From Bugula neritina (Eukaryota > Bryozoa > Gymnolaemata > Cheilostomatida > Bugulidae), in the NCBI GenBank assembly GCA_964035545.1, contig OZ037771.1, positions 14,578,633 to 14,638,632 of the forward strand: a stretch of DNA of 60,000 nucleotides. The letters are read 5' to 3'. Below are positions 44,303 through 58,062 of the stretch, in pieces (within the stretch, counting starts at the first letter, position 1; each line of letters opens with the position of its first letter). The notes under the pieces were generated by a model. The model made no database searches and was not told the DNA's origin. It saw only the letters and a list, made by a program, of their open reading frames with translations. The position numbers were made by a program, and so were the translations under genes.

Positions 44303-45373
44303 CTAAGTACACGTGTCCTTGACAGCATCATATGTTTGAGTCTCATCAGCACAGGTTGAATAAAGTATCACTTCCACGACTTCTCCCTTTGAGTTCTTCT
44401 TAGCAGTAACTATCCTGCTAATAATATAACCATAACCATAAACCATAAACCATAAACTATAACTCTCCGAAATCAAAAATAGCTGAATAATCAGAAAAAA
44501 ATCATGGGAAATCAAGCAAAAATAAGAAGCATCTTGATTATTTAGGTGTGTTCATTCATATTTTACTAGTTTTGGGCAAAAACCCATGTTCATCAGCAGC
44601 TAAATTGTAAAAATAGTTAAAAAATGGAGATTTCCAGTGTGTACTAAATTTAGTAAAATGACCTAATTGCAAGCAGATGTGCTAACCATTACACCACAGA
44701 GACTACTGATCAATACAGTGATCTATAGACTTTCACAATGACAACTAATTTGCATAAAACTTCGGTGAATAAAGAATTCTGAATTGAATGGTAGATGTTT
44801 ATACTTGCTTTCATAAGTTAAACAGAGAGTTAGGAAAATTAAACCAAACCTAATAAAGTGTTTTCAGTTATGAGCTCAAAATTTTTTTTCTGGTGTTTTC
44901 TAGCTTCAAAAATGTAAGCTGTAAAGTATTTATTTAGCTGAAGCTAAGCAAATCTATACAGCACAATTTTGTCCACTGTCAAATATACTATGAAAAGGAA
45001 TGCAACAGTTTTTTCTTATAGAGAGAAATATTTTAATTAATACACACAAAAATATTTAATGTAAAACTTAGTCACACTACTTAGTTCACGGAACACAATA
45101 GACAATTAAACCTCTTAAGTATATACTATGCGCATGCAACTATGCACCAAGATGTATGTTGTAGAACATAATGTAGTCTACACTTACCTTGACTCATTAT
45201 CCCTATTAGCTTCTGCCTGTCCACAGACTGCCAGCAGCATCTAAAACATGATATATTATTATTATATTTGCAAGAAATTATACAATGCTGTCAAGTTTTT
45301 AAAATATGTGAAAAGTTTGAAAATTTTGAGTAAAGGTATCATAAATACTCACAGCTATAAACTACCAATACAT
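44303..45373 (-). pseudogene. Inverted partial array gene (exons 1, 2 and 7 only)
   Basis: On the minus strand: exon 1 at 45373-45353 (seven codons like gene 7 exon 1, but the fourth codon TGG is TAG), exon 2 at 45240-45188 (53 nt, open, LLAVCGQAEA; same length as in gene 7), and exon 7 at 44414-44303 (112 nt, open, AAKKNSKG-type with one change, DTCT, stop). All splice sites are kept. Exons 3-6 are absent; a SINE lies in the gap. Upstream minus-strand DNA to about 45510 matches the gene 7 promoter region. The piece is therefore an inverted duplicate of gene 7 or a near relative that later lost its middle. Confidence 0.78.
44465..44705 (-). repeat. Dispersed SINE, copy B, with tRNA-like head
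   Basis: Homologous to 21555-21745. Minus-strand reading starts at about 44705 with GTGGTGTAATGGTTAGCACA and continues into the body shared with copy A. Confidence 0.7.
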
Positions 45374-45510
45374 ATACCTTCTGTTTAGCGACTGAAGGGA
45401 AACTGTATGTTTTACAAATAAAATACTTCAACTATTTGATTATTGACATGCTGCAGTCTAGCAAACTGATTGCAGCATATGTTAGTTTCCATCGAAGAAA
45501 GTATTCCTTG

Positions 45511-45950
45511 TAAATATTGGAGTTGTCTTCGTATTAGTATTTGTATAGGTAATCATTATAAATTAATGAAGCACCTTCCCGGAGAGCATTCAATATAGGG
45601 TTAAACTAAGTTGGACAATTTGCATTTAAGAATAAACGTAAGCACTAACAATAATAGACTATCAACCAATATGATGTTCAGTGTAACACGTATTATTCAT
45701 AAGACCCCTGCTGTGAAAATTCCAAGGTAAAGAAATCAGTAACTTAAATACAATTATTATCCTTAGGCAGATAATTTGAAGTTCCAATAATACTAATTTG
45801 AGAATACAACAGTCTAAAAGTATTTTCAGAGTGAAAATGAATTTTGATTCTAACAGGGAGTAAAAAGCTTCAAGTGAAATAGAACTTGCATGCTTTTCTA
45901 TGCAGGCATTATATACAATCATTATCTGAACAGTGTTCTACAAAACAAGA
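45511..45950. other. Upstream region of array gene 8
   Basis: From about 45715 on, this matches 49075-49321 upstream of gene 9, marking the left edge of the gene 8/9 duplication. No coding sequence was seen. Confidence 0.5.
45910..45915 (+). promoter_or_regulatory. Possible TATA box of array gene 8
   Basis: GCAGGCATTATATACAATC lies 36-41 nt before the start codon. The matching site of gene 9 reads GCAGGCATTACAATC, four bases shorter, so it lacks the TATATA. Confidence 0.4.
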
Positions 45951-48139
<2,189 letters not shown>

Positions 48140-48156
<17 letters not shown>

Positions 48157-48330
48157 CAACTATATATATGTAACCAGACAGTGTTTTCCTTAACAACTAT
48201 ATGTAACCAGACAGTGTTTCCCTTAACAACTATGTAACCAGACAGTGTTTCCCTTAACAAGTGTGTAACCAGACATTGTTTTCTTTAACAATTATGTATC
48301 CAGACATGGTGTTTTCCTTAACAACTATGT
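48140..48330 (+). repeat. ~32 bp tandem repeat starting at the stop codon of gene 8
   Basis: Five or six copies of a unit CAGTGTTTCCCTTAACAACT plus ATGTAACCAGA. The first copy contains the last codons and stop of gene 8 (CAG TGT TTC CCT TAA), so the repeat arose from the coding end. Confidence 0.85.
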
Positions 48331-48769
48331 ATATATAATATATATAGCCAGGTATGGCGTTTACCTTGAACTTAACGTTTACATCTTATTCATGCCAGCG
48401 CATTGTAGTACTATAACATTTTGCTGCATTTTATATTGGACAACCACCTGGTACCCTGATGAAATCGATTATATATAACCAAATATATATATGCATATAA
48501 TATTAAGCTAAAATTGTTGCTTTAATATTATTTGGTAATTTTTATTTGTAAACTTTTTATTATATTGATATCTTTTAGCTGATACAAAAGCTACTTTATC
48601 ATCAAAGTGTAAACTGGTCTGTGTGAAGCTGAACAATAAAATAATATAAAGTATGAAATTTAACAGTTGTCCACTAATTGATGCCATACAACTAATCTAT
48701 TTTTCTCAATTCCACTTTTGCAGTTTGTTTCTGTTAATGCTTTTCACATACATAATATATTGTGCCTCA

Positions 48770-48990
48770 GTGTGTGTGTGTGTGCGTGCGTGCATGTGTG
48801 TATGCGTGTGCCTGTGTGTGTTTGTGTGTGTGTGTGTGTGTGTGCATGTGTGTGCCTGTGTATATGTGTGTGTGTGTGTGCGTGTGTGTGTGTGTGTGTG
48901 TGCGTGTGTGCGTGTGTGCGTGTGTATGTGTGTGCATGTGTGTGGGTGCGTGTGTGTGCGTGTGTGTATGTGTGCATGTGTGTGTGTAAA
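48770..48990. repeat. (TG)n microsatellite, interrupted
   Basis: TG repeats with frequent CG, CA and TA interruptions, lying at the boundary between the gene 8 and gene 9 duplication units. Confidence 0.95.
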
Positions 48991-49321
48991 GAATAAAAAT
49001 GGGCATTAATAATACTAAGCTAACAAAGTTTTTGTTCAGTGTAAGACTAAATTTCATAGATACCTGCTACGATAATATCAAGGTGATGAAATCAGTAACT
49101 TAGCTACAATTATTATCCTTGGACAGATAATTCTATGTTTCAATAAAACTAAGTTCAGAGATAATAATAATTTGAGAATTCAATAGTCTAGAAATGTTTT
49201 CAGAGTGCAAATGAGTTTTGATTCTAACAGCTAGTGAGCAGCATCAAGTGAAACAGAACTTGCATGCTTTCTATGCAGGCATTACAATCATTATCTGAAC
49301 AGTGTTCTACAAACCAACTTA

Positions 49322-51067
49322 ATGGGGTGGCTGTTGTTTGTTTCTGTAAGTTTAATTCTAGTATTATTGTAGCAACTTCTTGATTTTTAATTTCTACTTG
49401 CAATAGTTGTGCCTATAGTTTCATGTTTGAATATATTTTTTTTAGGTTTCTGCAGTCATAGCAGTTTGTGTGAGACCAGAAGATTCAAGGTTTGTAAATT
49501 TAAATTACTGCAGTAGCCAAAAGTTTACAGGTTTATTTAATATTTACTATAAACTGTTAATCTGGTCAATATTGCATTTGTTAGTATTCCATAGGAAAAT
49601 GATAACCTTTTATTATTGCATTATGATTTATTTGTCTGTTTGTAGCATTACTTTCACTACAGCAGAAACGTTTCTTGAAATTGATGCTTGGGTTTACGAT
49701 ATGCAACCGGACTTGTATAAAGGCCGAGGAAACTTTCTGATTGGTACCTCTCTAAGCTTTCAAACAACTGATGGGAAAAAAACAACCACTCTTTATAACG
49801 ACAAGGTGATAGGGTTCACACAAGTCAACAAGACCCACGTAGTTCTAGTAGATTACACCCACCACTGTCTTAAAATATTGAACAGAGAAACTCTGCACGT
49901 GAAGATTCTAGCTGGGACTGAAGATTCAAAAGGTTTTCAGGATGGTGGGATTGGTGTGGGCATGTTTTATTTGCCATGGCAAGTCAAAGTTGACATCAGA
50001 AACTGGGGCAAGTTATTGGTGACTGATCAGTTCAACAACGCTATAAGGTCTGTAGATATGAACACAGGGGTAGTGGAGACAGTTATTCAGTCTGGTTTTA
50101 CGCATCCCCAAGGGTTGGAGTGGGTAGCTGACAATAAGTTGTTAATAACAAATCATTATCATTATATTTCTGAAGTGGAATGGCTTGACAACGGAACTGT
50201 TAGTAGTAACGTACTTACCGGTGCCAATGAGTACGGTCAAGTCAACGGGGCGTTCAGTGAAGCTAGATTCAAAATGCTTTACGATATAGAAAAGTATAAA
50301 AGCGACAAATACCTCGTTGCTGATTTTGAAATTAGAAGATTGAAGCTGATTGATTTAAAGAAACAGACAGTTTCTCCCGTCTGTTTTGAAAATGAAAATC
50401 CTTGCATCGCCAGCACCTATCTGCCACATCATCCACTTTCAATTCTGAACTTTGAAGAAGAAATATTTGTAGGCATGCACCGTGACATCTACAAGCTTAC
50501 TGGTGAGTTTATAACTTAAGACATCACTGGTATGCTATCAACTTGTACGGCGTAGAATTGAATATAACTTTTTACTACAAACTCTTGTTTTCAGAAACAA
50601 AGCTAATGATTAGGCTGAAATTTCAAGTTGAATATCAGTTTCCATGTCGTTTCTTCAAAGAGGCTTCTTTCTTAGAACGACTGGAAAACTTATTGAGTAA
50701 AAAAAAAACGTATGTCAACCAGGCTTGCTCAAACCGTAAGTTCTATATATCTATATTATACATAAAATACTAAACTTATAATAACAGGAAAGGATCTAAA
50801 CACACATTAAATGTTTACTATATAAACTACATTGCACTGTGTATACATTTGTTTCTAGATTGTTCTGCATCAGCTCTTCCACCAACCTACACCTGTGATA
50901 GTGACGTGATAACTGCTGGTTGGCTGACAGACAACTTGTATTCTACCAACATGAAGAAAACGCCTGCAGTTATCGCACAGGAAGTAGTACCGAGATTAAA
51001 CCGCTTCTCACCAATGGAATACATAGTGTTTCATCTTCCTTTTACTAACATGTGAGTTGTACTTACA

Positions 51068-51107
<40 letters not shown>

Positions 51108-51247
51108 CACGCACTCACACACAGACACACACACACACAAGCATGCACATACACACTCACACATGCACGCACAGATGCTCATGCACACACACACGCACGC
51201 ACGCAAGCAAGCACGCAAGCAAGCACGCAAGCAAGCACGCACGCACG

Positions 51248-51289
<42 letters not shown>

Positions 51290-51586
51290 AAATTCATGGT
51301 ATTGCTACTAATAGGGCTTAAGTTAGAATGTAATTTATTATTAACTATTGGTCTTTTTTATAATTATGAAATTATCTAACTTCTAAAAAAATGATATCCA
51401 TTGTTGCATTATGTCTTGCTAATATATGTTGATGAATTCCTTAAAATAAATTGTATTATATGTTGTTACAGAATTGCTCATAGTCAAAAAAATGACAAAG
51501 GGACTACTGTTAAAGAAGTGTTTTTTGTAACCTGTGCTGAGAAGAACTTGTCTTACGACCACATAAAGAGACGGTGCATACCTTAA
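49322..51586 (+). CDS. Array gene 9: NHL-propeller protein lacking exon 4 (duplicate of gene 8)
   Basis: Exons: 49322-49345, 49446-49489, 49646-50502, 50595-50735, 50859-51051, 51472-51586 (1374 nt, 457 residues). Very similar to gene 8 in exons, introns and flanks. The signal peptide is MGWLLFVS plus VSAVIAVCV. The propeller (857 nt) has one added codon (EWVADN for EWADN), the QVNKTH and DNGTVS sequons, and AGTEDS in place of GTCG, as in gene 8. Exon 4 is absent. Tail: [39 protein letters not shown] and RRCIP. The exon 2 donor is the weaker GTTTGT. The poly(A) signal is at 52054-52059. Distance from the gene 8 start is 3371 bp. All exons are open, so both copies are probably active. Confidence 0.87.
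51060..51290. repeat. Compound microsatellite in intron 6 of array gene 9
   Basis: (CA)n with GCAC, GCAAGCAC and other variants, then (TA)n, starting about 10 bp after the exon 6 donor (51052). Gene 8 has (TA)n only at the same place. Confidence 0.95.
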
Positions 51587-51790
51587 CAACTATGTAACCA
51601 GGCAGTGTTCATCTTAACAACTATATGTAACCAGACAGTGTTCACCTTAACAACTATATGTAACCAGACAGTGTTCACCTTAACAACTATATGTAACCAG
51701 ACAGTGTTCACCTTAACAACTATATGTAACCAGACAGTGTTCACCTTAACAACTATGTAACCAGACAGTGTTCATCTTAACACCTCCACC
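51575..51790 (+). repeat. ~32 bp tandem repeat starting at the stop codon of gene 9
   Basis: Six or seven copies of CAGTGTTCACCTTAACAACT plus ATATGTAACCAGA. The first copy overlaps the gene 9 stop. The unit is homologous to that of gene 8, but the copies within each array are more alike than between arrays. Confidence 0.85.
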
Positions 51791-52650
51791 ATATTCATAA
51801 ACATCTTACTCATAACAGCATATTAAGTTGTACTATAACACTAATTTGCTGCATTTTATATTTCACAACCACCTGATACTCTGATCGAATTGATTATATA
51901 ACAAAAAATATGTGTGCATTTTATATTAGGCTAAAAATGTTTTTATAATATTTTGCAATTCTTATTTGCATACTTCTCATTATATGTTGAATTTTTTTGA
52001 GTTGTGCAAAAGTTGTTTTATTATCAAAGTAAGATATATTTGTACATCTGAACAATAAAACAGTTAAAAATTGTAAATTTAAAAAATTATCCACCCTTAC
52101 ATTGATGCCATACAATTAAATCATTTTTTCAATTTTTTTTATTATTGCGTTTAAGCACTCATCATAAGTTCTTGATCCTATGGGTACATATATATTAGGC
52201 TACTCTCAAGCTAGGGTGACAATGCAAAAAATCATCCAGCTGTAGACATAAGTTAAAACAAGAACTTGGAAATATGTTTGTGCCATATGTGTGAATATTT
52301 CAATTCGATTGATATAAAACATTGCAAGATTTAAATTTACACTATTTTGAAATGTTTAATAGATTTTATATTAGGTGACATACAGAAATCGTCTTAGAAA
52401 CTAGAAACAATTCTACCATATTATTGTAAATAAATTATAGGTGCGTTAGTACAGTAGATAAACACCTGCTGAGTGGTAATAGCATATGATAATTATATGT
52501 TTAGTATGTCATCGTAATAAACTGTTTCTGAAAACGCTGTGATGTATTTGGCAAGCTGGTAATGGTATGTTATTATAACAAGTGTTACCAGCTGAGGATA
52601 AAATACTCGGTTTATATTCTATGGTATCTCAAAGACATCAAGTACGAATT
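51791..52650. other. Spacer, array genes 9-10
   Basis: Homologous to the 3' flank of gene 8 until about 52150, then unique AT-rich DNA. Includes the gene 9 poly(A) signal. No gene was seen. Confidence 0.45.
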
Positions 52651-55600
52651 ATGAACTACTGGTGTATTCTGTCTACAGCTGTAAGCATTTCATTTTTACG
52701 TCAATTTATTATTTGCTCTAAAGCATGGTAATGTAATTATATTTAATTAAATGTATGCACTTATTAGTTATTTCTCTTTTCAGATTGTGTTCGGATTTTT
52801 CAAAGTTGGAAAAAGCAGTGATCATCTCCCTCTCAAGTAAACTAACTATAATTAATAAGTCACATTAAAATATAGTTTTTAGCGCTCGGTGTTTTCAAAG
52901 TTGAGAACTTTCTAGACTTACAGATTTTATTGTCATGTATGATAAAAGCATAGTAACTAAATCAGAGTTTTTATATCTTGTTAGAGACATAACTTAATTG
53001 AAAGCACAGCTAAGGTTGTAACAGCTTGTAAAAGGGAAACATTATTCATCAGATGGCTTAATGCGTTATATGCCTGCCACAATCTTTACAACTTGCAGCT
53101 TACTTATAATACTTTGGCTTTATCCCACTTAAACATTTCCCACTTAGACAATTTTTTTAATTTGGTACACTATATAATATAGTAATATACAAATATAACT
53201 GTTGCATTTACTGCTAAGCATGAAATGAGCTACTGAGCCAGCCATTTGCTTTAAGCTTAGGGCCACACGGTGCGTATTTTCGCATGTGAAAATTGAAATC
53301 ACTAAGTAGCAAAGGTGTCCCTAGGTGGCCCTAGGCTAACTCAATACTAATTTAGCTATATTTTATTTTATTCAGAATAACAGAATAAAATGCACAAATG
53401 CATTTTATGGTATATTACATATACTGCTATATTACAACCTTTTCTTATTTTATTTTGTCTATCTTTTAGCCTACCTTTAAGTTAAAGGTTTGTGCAAGAT
53501 ATATGGCTTCTTATAGAAGCGTTGTTACTGTAAGTGGCTTGCTGGTGGCTTCTTTGCTTGCTATTATGTGCTAAATGATAGCATTAAATACATATATTAC
53601 AATAAAATTTATAAATATTGTCCAAGTGGGAACAGTTCATGTGGAAAAAATGTTTGAATGAGATGACACCAGTATTTTTGTAAAGCTACTCTAATTTTAG
53701 AGCTTCCTACAATGGCTTTCAGCTGTTTCTCAACACATCTGGCACGGCAGTCTACCAAATGCAGCAAGATGACTATAAAAGTGACAAATATATTTTAATC
53801 GGTACTTCCGAAGGGATCAAAACAACAAATGGAGAAACTACTGAAGTTCTTGTTCCACTCTTGCAGGTTAGAAGTTTCACTCAAGTTAACGGAACTCAGG
53901 TGGTGTTTGTAGACTACGGAAATCATTGCGTTAAAATTTTAAACAGACAGAACAATAGCGTGAAGGTTTGCGCCGGTGTGTGCGGAAGCTTTGAGGAGAA
54001 AATGTATGAAGATGGTTTCTTTCATCCCTTTGCATTAGAAAAAGACATCAGAAATCCAGGACAAGTTTTAGTGACAGACTTTAAGACACAATCTATAAAA
54101 ACTGTGAATCTGAATACAGGAAAAGTTGAGTTACTCATTAGGTATGATTTCCGGAATCCAATTAGCCTCCAATGGTTTAATGAAACACTGCTGGTAACCA
54201 GCTATTATGACTTGATCACCCAGATTAGCTGGAATAGTAATGGAACTGTGAGTGCGCATGTTTTGACTGGCACTAGGAATGTGTTTGGGGACCGGCTAGG
54301 CACATTCGATGAAGCAAATTCATCAACTATTTATGACATTAAAAAGTATCAAAACGGAATATATCTTATGGCTGATTCGAGAAACAGGAAACTAAAACTA
54401 GTGGATATGGTTGCTAGGAGAATTGGCCCTGTTTGCTTTAATAAATACTTCGCTTGCACAAGAAGCACAAAGTTTTCATCTGAACCCAGGTCTCTACTAA
54501 AATTGGACAGTGAAATATTAATTGGGATGGAACAAAATATATATAAAACTACAGGTAAATATAACTAAAGTGATTTCCAAAACCATTTGACTAAACTGTT
54601 TGTATAATGCATTATATATAACCTGATTATTATGCATGTGATAATATTTTCAGCAACTTTGAAATGTAAAGAAAGTTGCTTATAGTGACATTTTGTGCAG
54701 GTAAAATAAAATTTTAGTTGAATTAATGATTATTTATAATGTTATATTTTATAAATTTAAGTATTGTAATGCCAAGTCAAACAATTTATGGCATATCTAA
54801 ATTAAATATCGTGATATTTTATTTTTATTTTTTAGGTTTTCAGTTATCTTGCTCATCCAGCAATATAACTGCTTTCTTACTTCCTGGACAGGTTTACGTA
54901 AGAGTTAATATAACTGAGAAAATCCCACCGAAACTGGTATCAGCTAGTCGGCATTATCAGTTTTATTACAGAGAGGGGACGTGGCCTGAGGAACACCAGT
55001 ATATCAGCAAATCAGGAACTTACCAAAACATGAATTGTACTTACTACGTTAATGTGCACAGTAAGTTGCAGTTCTGTTAATATCGTGATAACAGATAAGT
55101 GTATATCAATTCAATATAGATTTTAGTGTTTCTCATTATAAACAGACAGTGGCTATAAAGCACATTAATGGTGTCAAATGGTGATGGGTTAACCTCAAAA
55201 TTATGTTGTAGAGTCACCTATAATCAGGAGGCTGATCTTCAAATCAGAATATTATCTACCCTGCTATTTCCTAGACAAGTCTGGGTTCTTGAAAGCATTG
55301 AAGCATTCACTGGATCACAGAAGGGGCTCTATCCAAGATGTCTGTGGTCATGGTAAGGTGATTGCCTAGCAAAATATAAAAACTGATAAAATCACAATAA
55401 AATAATATTCTGTGTGATCCTTAATAGAATGGTGGTGTTAAGTTTCATCAAGTCAACAGTTCATGAAGTTCAGGCTGTGGTAAAAGTTAGGTCAGCCCGA
55501 ATTAGGTTACGCAGTTATGACTTAACCCAACTGAGTACAATATGAATTAAGTTGCTAGTTGCTAAAACTGGGAATTAATTTGCATCGGAGTTGAGAACAA

Positions 55601-56757
55601 AATGAGCTCAGTGCTCAATTATTCCTATAGCACAGTTCCACTTGTTATATTAAAGTTTCAAGTCACTATAGCTGTTACGTACAATCAAAGCATATTTTAT
55701 AGATTTTAAACAACATTGCAATCTCTCAAGAAAACTAAAGCACAATTAATTGTTTAATTGGTATTCATTAGCTCATTTATTTTTTTATAAAATCCATAAA
55801 ATATTTTTTAAAATGTTGATTTTTACATTTATAGTTATATGGAATTAGCCTTGCAGTAGCTAATACAAGAAAGGAAATGAACTTGTTCAAGTGAATGCAC
55901 ATGTTGGCAATATAAAGTTATTATTGAGTTAATTAAGCTGTTATCCTCAGTAAACTAGTAAAATTCAATTTAAGGTTTGCCATATTATAAGTTTTAACTG
56001 AGAAATGATTGTAAAAGATAGGATTTTATTTACCTAAAATATGGTACTACTTTAAGATATCTGCTTGTTTAACCAGACTGCAAAATGTGTCCTGACACAA
56101 AACCACGTTACACCTGCAAGAATAACATTCTGACTGTTGATTGGTTAACTGAGACTCTGTATCCACTCAACATCAAGCAGATGTCTGCAGAAGTTAGAGA
56201 TAGAGTAAAGAAAGATCTAGAAGACCTAAAAGTTTTGAGAAGCTTGGGGTTTTTCATTCCATTTCACATCCCACCGTAAGATAACTTTATTTTACTTTTA
56301 TATAAATATAAAACAACTCCTATAATCGTACTTAGTAACTATAGTTTAGTGTACTATTTACAATGATTCCAAAATATCTTTTTACATTAAAGAGTTAATG
56401 GTGAACTAAAAAGAATGTCATATGTTATGTGTTATGCCATGCAATTCAAATAAAGCAGGATAATATATTCTCACATGCATGATTGGTGAAATATTTTAGA
56501 TACTGAACAAAAGAGCTAGCAATTCATTTATTTATTTCTCCTAAATCAATTCGTAATACAAATGTTTTTGCCTTAAAATATTTGTCAAAATATTTTCCTT
56601 GCATAAAGTATATTTCCTTAACAAAATTTTGCCCTCTTCTATCAGGTTGAGTGTCGCCAAGAAGAATGTTAGAGGAGAGATCATTGAATTGCTTCTCTCA
56701 TCCTCCTGCGCTGACAAAACTCTGTCTTATGATGCCAAAACAGACACCTGTTATTAG
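52651..56757 (+). CDS. Array gene 10: NHL-propeller protein with enlarged exon 4
   Basis: Exons: 52651-52680, 52784-52836, 53701-54554, 54836-55060, 55212-55352, 56077-56275, 56646-56757 (1614 nt, 537 residues). Exon 1 gives MNYWCILSTA and exon 2 IVFGFFKVG, a signal peptide; the exon 2/3 junction uses AA/A where others use AG/T. Propeller: 854 nt (residues 28-312), QVNGTQ and SNGTVS sequons, HCVKILNR, an extra Cys (VCAGVCG), and a blade 3 that departs from NHL (VLVTDFKTQSIKTVNL). Exon 4 is 225 nt, about 17 codons longer than elsewhere (SCSSSNITAFLLPG, then an inserted HYQFYYREGTWPEE-type stretch, ending NCTYYVNV). Exon 5 has LPCYFL and DVCGHG; exon 6 DCKMCPD (one extra Cys) and YTCKNN; exon 7 SSCADK and DTCY. 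The poly(A) signal is at 56861-56866. It is the most diverged complete member. Confidence 0.85.
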
Positions 56758-58062
56758 CAGTCACTGCAGTCTGTGATATACATTCTGGCAGCTGTAGAAA
56801 CAGCAGCATTTAATTTCCCTGCAGTAAACTATAAGTTATCAAAGCATTGTTCTTTGATAAAATAAAACAAGCTAATATAATATCGGTATGTTTTTATTGT
56901 ATTTGCATCTGATTAGATCTGAAATATAGCAAAACAAACATTGCATCATGCTCTACTTTCTGATTCCAAATCATTTACATTCATCTGAAGCTTCATAAAA
57001 TTAATCATTGCTTAATATTTCAACCAAACAAAAGAAAAGTAATAAAATTTAGACTAGAAGTACAAACTCTACAATACAATATATTTTTGTTTTCATCACT
57101 TTATAACTGAGCTTTGCAAAGTAGAGTTGGAGAGAGTGAGAGAAATGCATAAACAAAATAAGATTACAATATCTATAATAAGTTATAAATTCTACGTACA
57201 GCACATTTCTACTGAAAGCTTAAATGTTGAGTAAAAACTAGACGTTACTAAAAATAGGAAGATCTTTCTCTATAGACTCTAAATATAAGTAATATAGTTT
57301 TAGACCGTCATTCTTCATCTTGAAAGTGATATACAACGCAATTATTGGTGCTATGCAAATATAATACGGTGTACAATACATAAGTAGCATTTTACTTATA
57401 TAATATGGTCTTTATATAGCCATGGTCCTAAAACCTATAATTATCAAAGCTAATGTATCATTATTTTGCTGCACATGGCTCCATGCACATTTGAGAGATG
57501 CTATATAGCCTATGATTATATTACATAGTAGCAAATCCAATATGGTACGGTTGCACAATGTACAATGGGAAATTAAAACCGTTTGCATATTGGCATTGCA
57601 AGCATTATCTGTTCTAGCTTTCATTTGAATAATGTATTTGATACTTTGTTTAAAGTTATTTATGGATTTGCAAATAAATAATCTTGTAAAGCAGCATAAA
57701 GATATATAAAATTATATTTGTGCAGCATAGTTAAAATGTGAAGTTTTGAATTATTACATAACATTACAACGCACCTTTTCTTTAAACAGGAGCAGTGACA
57801 CATCAGGAGTTCAATATAATGATGTCTTTTTTTCTACACCCTATGATTAGCCTGTCACTTAAGATCATAAATTGAATAGTGCATTATAAAGCCTAAGAAT
57901 ATTAATATAACTACAGTTAGCTGAACTTTATGCCAATTAGCAACTGTTATATATAATTATCCACTGAGAAACATTAAAACCGACTACGAGGGTGACTCTT
58001 GCAGTTACTTGAAGTCATTTCTTAAACGCAGGTAAACGTTACCTTACAGCTGGAAAAGAGCA
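56758..58062. other. Spacer, array genes 10-11
   Basis: AT-rich DNA with no convincing frame. The gene 10 poly(A) signal is at 56861-56866. Confidence 0.4.
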
